Of a stretch of DNA of 64,000 nucleotides, positions 48,642 through 59,692 are shown one piece after another; position 1 is the first letter of the stretch, and each line of letters starts with the position of its first letter. The stretch is from the NCBI GenBank assembly GCA_014904845.1, contig MU119225.1, positions 1-64,000 of the forward strand. The letters are read 5' to 3'. The translations under genes were made by a program, and so were the position numbers. The notes beneath the pieces were generated by a model. That model saw only the letters and a list, made by a program, of their open reading frames with translations, ran no database searches and was not told the origin of the DNA. This DNA is from Acephala macrosclerotiorum. Taxonomy: Eukaryota > Ascomycota > Leotiomycetes > Helotiales > Mollisiaceae.

Positions 48642-50811
48642 TCAAAAACGTATGAGATCTTTCTCGCGGCCGTCCTCGTCCAATTCGACCACCGCCGGCG
48701 CAAACTCACCTCTTTCATCCTCGGCCTCGAAATCGGTGGTCTCTATGTCAACATACTCTCCGTCCTCCAGTTGGATTTTGCCGGATCGAACATAATCTCC
48801 TCGAAGGTCCCACCCACCGCGAAACTTCCAGAGCCAGTTTTCAAATTCGTCGAAAGCCTTGCAAACCGCCTTTTGCTCGTCGTCTAATGCCTTCTGCTTC
48901 AGTATGAGTTCGTTGAATCGGGACTTGAATGAGATCAGAATGAGTCTCAAATCCTTCTCGAAGTTGCTGTCGTGATCGAAGATACTTCCGTCAATTCCAA
49001 CGTTGTCGTACATGAATTGTGCCTGCACGGCCTTGATAAACTTCATGAAGAAAATTGGACCAGCCAAGGGCAGTTGAATCGCCTTAAAGACCATCTTAAC
49101 AACATGGGCATAGTGCTCCATACATGCAACGTTTCCCAATAACATTCCTGTAACATAGCAGAACTGAATTTCGCCTACAATCTCGTCCGAATCCTCGTAC
49201 GTGCACTTGTCGCGGATGACAGCTAAGATATGAGCAGTGGTATCCATAGCTTGCTCAGTTCGCTGGCGACCAGTGACTTGTCTGGAGAAAGTTCTCAAGT
49301 CCTTAGGGAAGACGAAGCTCAAGACCTCATCCTTTCCATATGCAGTAGTTGGCTTCTCTCCACGGTCCAGCTTATAGTCATGGGTAGAAGAGACATGCCA
49401 GCTGTTCCAGACATCAGTGCCAGTGATTTTTGACAGCATATTTCCTTTGATGGAAGAAGTCAGATCCTGCCAAATGCCTGGAAATTCGGCGAGAATCTCC
49501 GATCCACCACTTGGTGCAGCTGGTGCTGCACTATAAGGATGAAGCTTGTTAACGATCTCTGAGATGCCCATCTTTTGTATGTAAACTTCAGCCGCACTCG
49601 ATTCACTATGATATGGTCAGTATTTTGATCATAGAAGCTGAGATTGGAAGGGTTCTGGTGCATCCAAGGTCAAAAAGCGGGTTCCAGCTCCAAGCGACCA
49701 ATAGGGAAGCTGCGAACAAAATTTCACAAAGAAAACAAGATACTTACTCTACCAGCATCTCATGGTGTGCATCCCATTTCTTCACGATTCTTTGACCATG
49801 TTCAGTGCTTCCTTTGACCGAACTGATAAGCCAGAAGCCAGTTCTCAAAGAGCCAGCAGAAGAACCACCCCACACGAAGTGTGCTCCCGGTGGAACCTCT
49901 TTGATGCCTTCAAACACGTTCTTCTGAGCAACCATGATGCTTTTGGCGTCATATCCAATGATGGTGCCAATTGGGACATCTCGAACGATAATAATGTCTC
50001 CCATGAGAAGAGCATTGTGGGTTTCCATGTCTGGTATCAACTTTGGCGCAATTTCGTGGACACGCAATGAGCCGAGTCCAAGGCTACCAATTGCTCGAAT
50101 AGAGTCGGTAGACCGAGCGGACTTGATAGATCTTGATGAGGAGAGTGCTGCAGCAGTAGCTACTCGAATTTCCTGTGCTCGAATTTCCTGTGCTCGAATT
50201 TCCTGCTCGTGTGGGTTTGATAGTTCGTCTCGATCGCGACGAGGTCGGTGGTAGCCAGCCAAGCGAAGGATATCGATGCTGCTATTGCTGGCACCGGAAC
50301 TACCGCATGGACGGCCAAATACAGCTTGTTGTTCTCCTTGAGGGAGGGGCGGGAGTGCATTGAAAGTCAATTGTGAACTAGCGTTTGAATTGCCCCGGAT
50401 TCTTTGTGATAAAGCAGCAACCTGGAACCCGATAGCAGATGAGCTTTGGTCAAATGCAAGGTGATTAGGAAAGGTGGGGTTGGTGGGGAGCGTCTGTGCT
50501 CGTGCTGCAGGAACGATCTAGGAGCATGGGAAGTCAGCAATTGCGCAATTGCACAATCAAATCGTGCTGAAAGCCTTCCTTTCTTGGATTCTTTCTGGAG
50601 CTCACGTGACGCCTTGTCTGAAGAGCAAGGGCAACTTGAGGGAGAGGGATTGTCTTACGGGCGTGGCAACGAAATCCGCATCATCCTGAATAGATGAGAA
50701 ACTGGGCTGCTTTCTGACAACTTTGATGGTCCTCATCTCTGGGCGCGATTCTCTTTCATGTCCCGACATCATGGGTCGTTCTTTCCCTTGTGTCGCGTTG
50801 AGTTGGTTCAT
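48642..50811 (-). CDS. AAR2: U5 snRNP assembly factor Aar2 with long N-terminal extension
   Basis: Aar2 binds Prp8 during U5 snRNP maturation and is later replaced by Brr2. Exons on the minus strand: 50811-50659, 50517-49748, 49605-48642 (628 aa). The Aar2 beta domain starts near residue 215 (ALLMGDIIIVRDVPIGTIIG, KEVPPGAHFVWGG), then the helical C-terminal domain (TYEDSDEIVGEIQFCYVTGM, FENWLWKF) and an acidic tail. Yeast Aar2 has 355 aa, so about 214 residues are extra. That part is Ser/Pro-rich and includes a triple EIRAQ-type repeat (50163-50205). The first intron (141 nt) was found from phase: VATP joins IVPAARAQTL. Starts at codon 14 or 15 (MM) are also possible. No TM. Confidence 0.88.
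50163..50205. repeat. 15-bp tandem repeat inside AAR2
   Basis: CTCGAATTTCCTGTG occurs about 2.9 times in tandem; it keeps frame and adds a five-residue EIRAQ unit per copy. Confidence 0.85.
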
Positions 50812-51514
50812 GATACTTTCCTCCAGAAGCCTCCATCTTGAAGTCCGATCTAGGAAATTATTTGTACTGCCATCAACAGAGACAAGAACGGCTAGCGTTG
50901 GTCTGAAATCAGGGCGGTGACGATAATAAGTTGCGATAAGGTGAAGAGACGGAGGTTTTCTTTCAATTCCTCCGGTTTTCGTCTTTTATAATGCAACCCA
51001 ACACTATCCCCTCCACTCTGGTCTGCCACTCGAGCGGCATCCTACCACACTTTCAATATGTACTCTCTGACTGGTCCTATTAGCCGCCAAATCCTGGGGC
51101 ATGTGCAAAGTAAGACAAATGTATTTGAAGGTACACTGTGCAGTGATCAAGTTGTGATCAACTATATTGCTCATGTCCCCCAGCGTTTATGAGCATGATG
51201 AGCATGATGGGCACTGAGCTCTTCTTTTTGACATCCCAAAGAAGATTGGAACCGAGAAGCATGTCTATCGCAAAGTCTCCCCTTCTGCTGTATGTAAGAT
51301 CCTGAAATGATTATGGTCTTAAGAGGAGAAGTCGTTCTCGTGAATTTTATGTTTCGATTCATCCTATTGTAGCTTAGTGGCCAAGCCACACTATTGAGGC
51401 TGAAAGTTACCCCACATTCTTGTCAAGCAAGCGTCAAAGCTTCCTTCAGACTTCACCTTGTGTCTCAGGCTTGTCAAGGAGCGTAACGACTTTGGAGACC
51501 GGATAACTACAGAT
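50812..51514. other. Divergent promoter region AAR2 / 51515 gene
   Basis: 703 bp with no gene; it carries the leaders of both flanking genes. Confidence 0.5.
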
Positions 51515-52058
51515 ATGGCAGACGGACAGCAGCAGACACAGCAGGTTCCTGTTGGCCAGGATGCTGCTGGTCAGCAACCGGGCCCAGAGCAAGCAGCGGA
51601 AGAAGTCTGGGACGAAGAGAGGCTGGAGAAGGCCATGAAAACCCTCAAGGAGATGCACATTCAAGTCAGAAGAATGTCGAAGTCTCTAAGAAGCAATTAC
51701 TGATGTCTCCTTTTAGTTACGCGAGCTTCGAACTACGATCCCTCGACTCATTGCACCTCTAGCTACCAAGCAACCATCACGTATGCGCAAACGCCCTTGA
51801 GCTCCCACCTACCCCATGGCCAGGCATTCACTTTTGGAACAGTCACTAACTCCTCTCATAGCTGAGGCACTATTCCGCGACTTCTCGAAGGCTGCTAGTA
51901 TGGCGAATCAGGATGTACAGGCATTTCGGAAAGTGATGGTTGAACAAGAAGGCCTCCAGGTCCTTGAGCAAGCCAGGAAGAGCCGTGCTGAAAGGCCGAA
52001 GGGCATCAAGTCTTGGAAAGTCTGTGACCATCCGGACTGGCTTACCAGAGATACTTGA
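51515..52058 (+). CDS. Small conserved-looking helical protein, 136 aa
   Basis: Exons: 51515-51664, 51717-51780, 51862-52058. The N-terminus is Gln/Ala/Gly-rich (1-30); then an acidic helix WDEERLEKAMKTLKEMHIQ continues through the splice into LRELRTTIPRLIAPLATKQ, PEALFRDFSKAA and LEQARKSRAERPKGIKSW. Two amphipathic helices joined across three well-phased exons argue for a real gene. The pattern reminds me of small Mediator-type subunits, but I cannot confirm this and give no name. The first donor (GTCAGA) is non-ideal. Confidence 0.65.
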
Positions 52059-52701
52059 GGGAAGAGTCACTTCGAGTCAGCATTGGGCGGTGTCGGCGCA
52101 TTGGGAATTACTGGGAGATCTCCGGCCAAGCCTCGTTCGCATTATCAGTCAGGTGTTTGGAATTATGTTTCAGATGCGATGAGTTCATCTAGGGGTCATT
52201 GAAAGGGGAACATTGGGATATCATGGCTGGGCAGGCGTTTTCGGTTTAGGAGAGATACAATATTGGGAAGATACCAAGTACGACTGAGATCATTTATAGC
52301 GGTGCATTTAGTAGTATTCTACGGTAGAACTTCTATCATTAAGTTCCCATGATCTTGGGTTAGTGTTGGAGTATTTGTCGGTTTTGGTCATGACTCCTAC
52401 AATTTTCAGCGGTGACAAAATGAGTCACCACGCATTTCCACGGCGGAGGAATTAAATCATTAGGTCTCGAATACTACGTTAAAGTCTTACTTGTAATTGT
52501 TGCTCATCCATAAAGTCCCTCGCTGGTTCTGCCTAGGAGTTGAGTCGGAAAGCCCTAAAATTTACTTGGTTGAAAGACTCGCTTAACTGCCCCTCCAAAC
52601 GCGCCGCCGACAATATTGAAAATTCCATCGACAACCCCACAAACACGTCTGTGAAATCGCAACGCGTGCCACTCTCGATTAATCGCATTCGATCCGTCAA
52701 G
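52059..52701. other. Intergenic and NIP1 promoter
   Basis: 643 bp, no gene seen; an in-frame ORF extension before the NIP1 ATG (from 52540) starts at a non-ATG codon and is leader. Confidence 0.5.
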
Positions 52702-55404
52702 ATGTCTCGATTCTTCCGCGGCGCAAACGATAGTTCGAGCGACAGCTCCTCTTCCGACGAGGAAGAGCTCTACTCTGACGAGGAGGAAGAAGAAGTTAAA
52801 GCCGCCTCCGACGAAGAAGATTCCGATGAAGAAGAGGACGACGATGACGATGATTCCTCCAGCGAAGACGAAGATGGTAACAAGAAAACTGGTATCAACA
52901 AGTTCTTGAAGGGGGGGGACTCAGAAAGTGAGGAGAGCAGCGATGAGGACCGAGCGAAGGTTGTGAAGAGTGCCAAGGACAAACGATTAGAGGAATTGGA
53001 GGGCACAGTCAAGGCCATCGAAAATGGAGAGAAAATTAATGATTGGGGCGTCATTTCAAATGGTAGGTTACTTTGAGGCTATCAGGCGGAATATAGCTGA
53101 TAAGCTCTACACAGAATATGACAAGCTCAATCGACAGGTGGTGAAGTTGGTTCAGGCTGGCAACACCCCAAAATTGTATATCAGAGCCATAGCAGAGCTG
53201 GAGGACTTCATGAACGAAACGATTGCGAAGCAGAAGGTTTCGACCAAGAAGATGAATGCTACGAACGCCCGTGGTCTCAATGCTGTCAAGCAACGCATCA
53301 AGAAGAACAATAAGGATTACCAGAAGGATATTGATGCATACAGGGCAGACAAGGATGCATTCATGGAGTCGGAGGAGGAGGAAGAGCCTGCTCCAAAGCC
53401 CAAGAAGGTCAAGCCAATTTCAGGGGTTCCTCAACTTGCTCTGGACGACGACGACGAAGGATTCTCGACCGTTGGCAAGGGTGGACGAACACTGCAATTT
53501 ACGCCAGAGAGTATCCTGAAGCATCTCCGAACCATCATGGAGTCGCGCGGTAAGAAGAACACCGACCGGACAGAACAGATCAAGATCATGGAGAAGCTCC
53601 ACGAGGTTGCCACTTCACCATATCAGCGTGTCCGGGTCCTTTTGACCCTCATCTCCACTAGATTCGATTTGAGTACTGGCGTCCAAACTTTCATGTCCCA
53701 AGATCAATGGAAGGCAGCTGAGAAGGAATTCTCGAGTCTCCTTGAAGTTCTTGAGTCGAATCGAGAACTGGTCGTTGTTGAGAACGCGGAAGAGTGGGAG
53801 GATGATGACAAGCAACCAACGATTACCTCGGGCGAGAAGTTCAAGATTCCAGGAAGTGTAGTCTCATACGTCGAAAGACTTGATGATGAACTCACTAGAT
53901 CCCTTCAGCACATCGATCCTCACACTGCTGAGTACATCGACCGCCTGTCTGACGAAGGAGCTCTGTACAACAACATTGTCCGAACTTTGTTGTACACCGA
54001 GAGCCTGAAGAAGGATGAGAAATTGCAAATTCCCCAGGAAGGCCTCAACAGAATCGTCATGAGAAGACTGGAGCATGTTTACTTCAAGGTTCGTCTACTA
54101 ATTTCAAAAGCTATTGATCCTGCTAATCATCTTCCCAGCCTGCTGCCGTTGTCAAGATCCTCGAGGAGAACTGCTGGAAGGCTATCCCCGCATCCCTCAA
54201 CTCTTCTATCACCCCCCGCGACAAGGTTACAGACGCCACAGAATTAGTTAACGTCCTTTGCACGTATCTCTTCATCAACAGTGATGGTATCATTCGTGCC
54301 CGGGCTATGCTTTGCCAGATCTACTTCCTCGCATTACACGACAACTACTACAAGGCTCGCGACATGATGCTGATGTCACATTTGCAAGAGACGATCAACG
54401 CCTTCGATGTGCACAGCCAGATCCTGTTCAACCGAACCCTTGTTCAAGTTGGTCTCTGCGCTTTCCGAGCCGGTCTTGTCTATGAGGCTCAGACTACCCT
54501 GCAGGAGATCTGCGGAAGTGGTCGTCAAAAGGAGTTGCTCGCTCAAGGCGTCATGATCCAACGATACAACCAAGTCTCACCAGAGCAAGAACGACTTGAG
54601 CGACAACGCCAACTTCCCTTCCACATGCACATCAACCTCGAGCTTCTTGAATGTGTCTACCTTACATGTAGCATGTTGCTTGAGATCCCTCTCCTTGCAC
54701 AGACTGGTTCGTCGCCTGATATCAAGAAGCGAGTCATCAGCAAGACCTACCGACGTATGCTCGAGTACCACGAGCGCCAGATCTTCACTGGCCCACCAGA
54801 AAACACCAGAGATCACGTCATGCAAGCCTCAAAGGCCCTGGCCGCTGGCGAATGGAAGAAGGCTACCGAGTTCATCCACTCAATCAAGATCTGGGAACTG
54901 ATGGCCAAACCAGATTCCATCAAGGCCATGCTCTCGGAGCAAATCCAAGAGGAAGGTCTCCGCACATATCTCTTCACCTATGCGCCTTACTACGACACCC
55001 TCTCCGTTGCAACTCTCTCCTCTATGTTCGAGCTCAGCGAACGCAAGGTTGCCGCTATCGTCAGCAAGATGATCAGCCACGAGGAGCTCGCCGCCGCTCT
55101 TGACCAAGTCAACTCATCCATCATCTTCAGAAAGGGTGTCGAGTTAAGCAGACTGCAAAGCTTGGCCCTTACTCTCTCCGACAAGGCAAGCGGTCTCATC
55201 GAGAGCAACGAACGAACCCTGGAGACAAGAACACAAGGCACAGCCAACGCATTCGAGCGACAAGGCGGTAGAGGTGGACGTGGTGGTAATAGGGGGGGTC
55301 AACGTGGTGGACGAGGTGGTGGACGTGGTGGCTCTAGTGCGCCGAGACAGGAGGGTGGTACTCGGTTTACTGGTGGTGCTTTGGGTGCTGCAGTTCGCGC
55401 TTAG
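52702..55404 (+). CDS. NIP1: Translation initiation factor eIF3 subunit c (Nip1)
   Basis: Core eIF3 subunit linking the 40S ribosome with eIF1 and eIF5. Exons: 52702-53062, 53115-54088, 54139-55404 (866 aa). Residues 1-95 are a Ser/Asp/Glu-rich acidic tract (the known eIF1/eIF5-binding part). Then come [14 protein letters not shown], the helical repeats, a PCI region from about 600 ([20 protein letters not shown]) with winged helix near 720-770 ([20 protein letters not shown]), and a C-terminal RGG tail (about 819-845). Both introns have clean signals; the second has TGCTAAT as branch. A run of eight G bases at 52911-52918 sits in the acidic region and could cause sequencing slips, but the frame is intact. 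Confidence 0.96.
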
Positions 55405-55868
55405 ATTGTTGATTGTTGATTTTATGCATTAGGAACGGTTGTATTGGGCTTTGAATGCTCTCTGGCGTTCTTTAGAGCTTACGAAAAGCCGCCCTCTTTG
55501 CGTCTATGAATGATAAATTTACATACGAAGGATGCGTACATTTGCAACATCGAGTTTTCTCATTGGGTATTCAGAAGGGGTCAGGATGCTAGTGCTTCTT
55601 GACTAGAGACATGGCTCTAGCACAGTCCAGTGACCAATTCGAGTCTCGGATTCTTTCATTCATCCCGACTTGTGATCTTTCTATCACAAAGACGATCAAG
55701 ACTCGATGTTTCAAGATGTTCCAACACCCTCGAACATTCTCTCAGTCTCAAGCCCGAGGCAGAAGTGCCTCTCACTTTCCCAACATTCAAAAGACTCTGT
55801 CTACCCTGTAACCTTTCTTTGGCTTCGTCTTTATCGCAATCGACATTATCAGAAATCTCACGAACGCC
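55405..55868. other. NIP1 3' UTR and intergenic
   Basis: 464 bp. Short frames starting at 55599-55706 are Ser/Phe/Leu-rich without motifs. Confidence 0.45.
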
Positions 55869-56569
55869 ATGACGGCATGTACAGACTCACCTCTAACAAT
55901 AACCGGCAACATTCTCTCAATCTTAACCTTCTTCCTTGGTCTCATCGCCTCCTATCTAACCTTCTACACACTAACCCTCTCCGCAACCTCCGAAATCCAC
56001 ACCTTCAAATCCGATCTCGAAACTACAAAGAAACAGCTCTCCTCCGTCCTTTAATGCTGTTCCTCATCAACCTGCCTCGCTCCCCTGAATATAAACGATA
56101 CTGATGGAGCTTTGGTCAGAGGAATGAATGCTCTTAACTCTTTGTTACAATTTTTATGGGAAGATCTTGAAAGTCTTCAACAAGAACACATTGATGGGTA
56201 CCGAAATGGAAGAACTGAAAACAGGAGGGAGGGAAGGGGGGAGATGGAGATGGGTCAGGGGATGAGAGGGGTAAGGGTTGGGGGAGATACGAGGGAAAGG
56301 AGAAGATGGAAGTGGTTGCGAGATGAGATTTGGAAGAGAGTTAGGTGGATTGGGAAGCGGAAGGAGATTTCGGGGCGCATGGAGAGGATTGCTTGGTTGA
56401 AGATGGAGGTTAGTGTTGGAGAGATGAATTTGTTGTTAAGGTAAGAAGGGGGGTTGATGGCCGAGGTGAGAAGATTGTCTGATGTGAAGACAGGAAAATG
56501 GCAGCACAGGTGCATGTTATGAGTGAGAGGTTTGAGAAGAGCGATGGGGAAGATGAGGTGGATGGTTAA
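55869..56569 (+). pseudogene. Small membrane protein gene interrupted by an in-frame TAA
   Basis: The first exon would be 55869-56440, joined at GTAAGA/CAG to 56494-56569, giving 215 codons with stop. It begins MTACTDSPLTITGNILSILT, has one or two hydrophobic helices (ILTFFLGLIASYLTFYTLTL), then a coiled-coil start (EIHTFKSDLETTKKQLSSVL). TAA stands at 56052-56054. The same frame then stays open for 128 more codons (NSLLQFLWEDLESLQ, WKWLRDEIWKRVRWIGKR, then KMAAQVHVMSERFEK after the intron). The full layout resembles a common fungal family of small membrane-plus-coiled-coil proteins (recollection). TAA for CAA by one C-to-T change would explain it; readthrough is less likely. Confidence 0.65.
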
Positions 56570-57153
56570 GTTACCTATAATAGGGCTTAAATTAGGTAGT
56601 TTGATTTGGGGGTATAAGAGCTAATCTCAGCGATAATCTGGGTGGGTTGTTCGTGTGCTGGGTATATTTCAACCTCTAATTTTTAACACTGTCCTCAGAA
56701 AAGATACCTTACTACTAGATCTCCTTCCCTCATCTACGGACCGATCTTGGTAGGTCATTGGCTTTCGATAACATTCGTCATCGAGTTCATCATAAGGAAG
56801 CAGTAGGCCATCAACAATCCAATCGAACTCTTCGCCGTTATCGAGTACGAACAAAAAGCAATATGCGGCAAGCTCTTAACAAGCATGGGAGGAAGCAATG
56901 AGCTTTTAAGTCACACAGAACAGTAGGAAATGTGCAAGAAAAAAGTGAAATCACGAAATGCAGTCATGGAAGCAAAATATGAGTATAAGATTTTCGTATT
57001 GGCATTTCAATTTGGTATCTGAGAAACTCCTATGTGCGATGCAGCCCTAGAAAGCTCTTCAAACGCAACGCCGAAGTCCAACATATAGTCATAAAAAATA
57101 GCCGTGAATGTTGCAAATGAATGATCTACCCCTCTAGCAGTCTAGCATCCCAT
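56570..57153. other. Intergenic with a possible gene fragment
   Basis: A minus-strand frame, open from about 56880 to 56669, reads FDWIVDGLLLPYDELDDECY and looks coding-like but has no ATG at its open end; it may be a remnant exon. Otherwise this is the uricase 3' UTR. Confidence 0.3.
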
Positions 57154-58114
57154 CTATAGCTTAGACGACAACTGAGATCTAGCAACCTTGACTTGAATAA
57201 GACCATTGGGTCCAGATTGAGGAGCATAAACTTCCGCATCTGCTCCGGTGTTCTTGGTGCCCTTGTGCCAGCTGAGGTCGATTTCGAAGTAGTGACGGTT
57301 GGGGAGCGAGTAATCGACAGTCTCAACTTCTGGGGCGGCTTCAAGGATGTATTGGCACATCTTGAACATGGTGTTCTGGACCGAGGGGCTGTTCTCCTCT
57401 GCGAAAGTCTTCAATGTAATGGTCTTGGCGTCTTCCCATGCCTTGTCGAACTTGGGGATAGCTGCCTTGACGGCGTCCAAGCCAGAGAATGTCTTCCATT
57501 GCCATCCAGCATCCACGCTGGTTGACAGGATTCTGTCCCAAACCTCAGGCAGGGTGGTGTATTCATCCCTCACGAAGCCGTGGAACTGCGAGCCAGTGCT
57601 CTTTAGAACCTCGAGCCCGACAATAGCGCTGCGGATATCAATTCCTTGTGACTTGTGGATTCGGGTCTCAACATTGCGAGTATAGGCTCCATCGCGGAAG
57701 AAGGAGTGTGGGTGTGGCTTGCCATCGATTGTCATTCTCGTCCAGCGGTGTGTGACAATCTTGATGTTGGCAGTGGTGATATGAGGGTACTTTTGGACGA
57801 AGTGTGTGCCAAGAATGGATGCAAAGAGTTCGGGAGGAGTGACTGGGTTCTCTTTGGCTTTGATGTAGACGGTGTTCTTCATGGAGTCGGTGGTTACGAC
57901 CACGCTGTTGTCTGCCTTGGTGTACCTGGAATCTGTTAGATATTGTGGAGAGAATGTGAGTTCGGGGGAGAGCTCACGATGTCTCAATAGCACCCTCGAG
58001 AAGGACGCAGACGGTCATCTCAGTGACGGTCTGGGTACCTGTCGCCTGGTTCCTCTCGACCTTGTAAACGCGGACATTATCCTTGCCGTAACGTGCTGAG
58101 ATAACTGCGGCCAT
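57154..58114 (-). CDS. uaZ: Urate oxidase (uricase), peroxisomal
   Basis: Oxidises urate to 5-hydroxyisourate in purine breakdown. Exons on the minus strand: 58114-57978 and 57925-57154, 52-nt intron, 302 aa. Seen: the N-terminal ISARYGKDNVRVYKVER with the catalytic Lys region, VVVTTDSMKNTVYIKAKEN with the catalytic Thr, TTLPEVWDRILST and SPSVQNTMFKM for the urate-binding Arg and Gln, and EIDLSWHKGTKNTG with the catalytic His. The last three residues are SKL, a perfect peroxisomal targeting signal. Everything needed for activity is present. Purine genes in fungi are usually induced by urate and repressed by ammonium; I did not locate such sites. Confidence 0.97.
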
Positions 58115-59692
58115 TACTGGAGACAATTGGAAAGTAAAGCCTAGAGGTAATTGAGGAAGTTGTTAAGTCGTACGATATTCGAAGCTTGAATGCTGGAATG
58201 TGAAGCTCTAGCAGGACCTGTATATGGTAATCTGTAAATGTACCTTGGTTGATAGAGAATGAGAAGTATCAGAGCCGAGGGGAGCTCTATCGTACTTATA
58301 TGTGCTATCTCAGTTATCTCTTCGGAGTCTGGCTAACGGCACGGCAAGCTGCGAAGGAGGAGAGATCCTGTTCGAGTCGTTCAAGCTTTAGTAGCCGGGA
58401 TTAGCTTGAGTTCGGAGGACGCCGAAATGTCAGCCTTGCGAGCCTCCCGCTATCAAAAGCTCAAGCATACCTTCAAGTTGAGATTTTCTGGTCAAATGTC
58501 GGTCATTGCAGATATTTCTCTTGAGGGACACAAGTTTTCTTCATCCCTAGGACATTGAGGTTGCTGCACAGAACATCACAACTACAACGAGGCTGATATA
58601 CTGTGTACAACCGGGTGGTACCGTCCTTTTTCTAAGTGGTGTGATTCTGACTGTTACCCTGGCAAGCGGAAGGCTGAACCCCACTGTCTTTTCCCATTGG
58701 AGGTGACCATTTGAAGGTCCTTGTCCATCATGCGGCTGCAGTGATGGGTATGGCATTGGAGAGGAAGGGTTGATCCGAGCATTGAAACATCTTGGCCTTA
58801 TGGGATATATACCATAGTACGTATTAACTAGAAGACCTCAAAGTCATACCAAACACCCAGTCCAGTACAGCCCTCGACAGTTCTGTTCTGCATGCTTCAA
58901 CCGTGCAGCTGGTGGCTTGAAATGGGACGAATTGATAGTATAGGAATTCTCCGGAATTCATACATCCGGCGAGAATCAAGCTTTGTGACGATAAGTCCTT
59001 GGAACGAGAGTGATGCTGTCTCATGAGAGCAATGATGGCCTGTGAAGTCCCCTGTGCTTGCCGGATTTGGACAATTGGTATGCGTTCATCAGGCCTCCCC
59101 TCCGCTCAACTGGTAAAACCACCACTTCCTATGTCTAGAAAAGGCCATCCAGACCTCCAGGTGGTTTGGGGGAACTTCGAACTTTGCCGGACAGAGGATC
59201 AGATGTTTTGTAAGTTTTGGTAGAATGCAATTGTTTCAACGAGACAAGTCGCTTTGCGAAACTGTAGCAACTGGCAGTGGCTGCAGGCTGCCAAAGGGTC
59301 CGTGCTTCGTCATCTTCAAGCTTCTCTACTCCATGCTGAAGACGTTGCTTGAAACAGGATCATGTACATACCGAAAATTCTGTCGCAACCACGAAATTAA
59401 CGAAGAACAGATTTCGAACCTGCTAATGATCATTACGAATTCGATTTCAACCAGAATCTGCGAACCTCACCTGCTTGCTTAATACGCCCAATCGCGACAC
59501 CATCCAGCCTCTTCCCACCTCCAACGACAGCACAATCTTGATATCACGAAAACACATTGCGCACACCACCACACTCGAATGAGTCCGAATAAGACTTGCG
59601 GATAGACTGGGTCTTCCTGAGGTCCATCCCGTTCCTCCGACACACATGCCACCACCAGACAAAACACGTTGACCTCCCCCCTCGATGGACAG
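58115..59692. other. 1.6-kb divergent interval uricase / ste16
   Basis: Promoters of both flanking genes; no gene seen between them. Short frames at 59225-59482 (+) and 59447-59765 (-) overlap and lack motifs. Confidence 0.45.
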
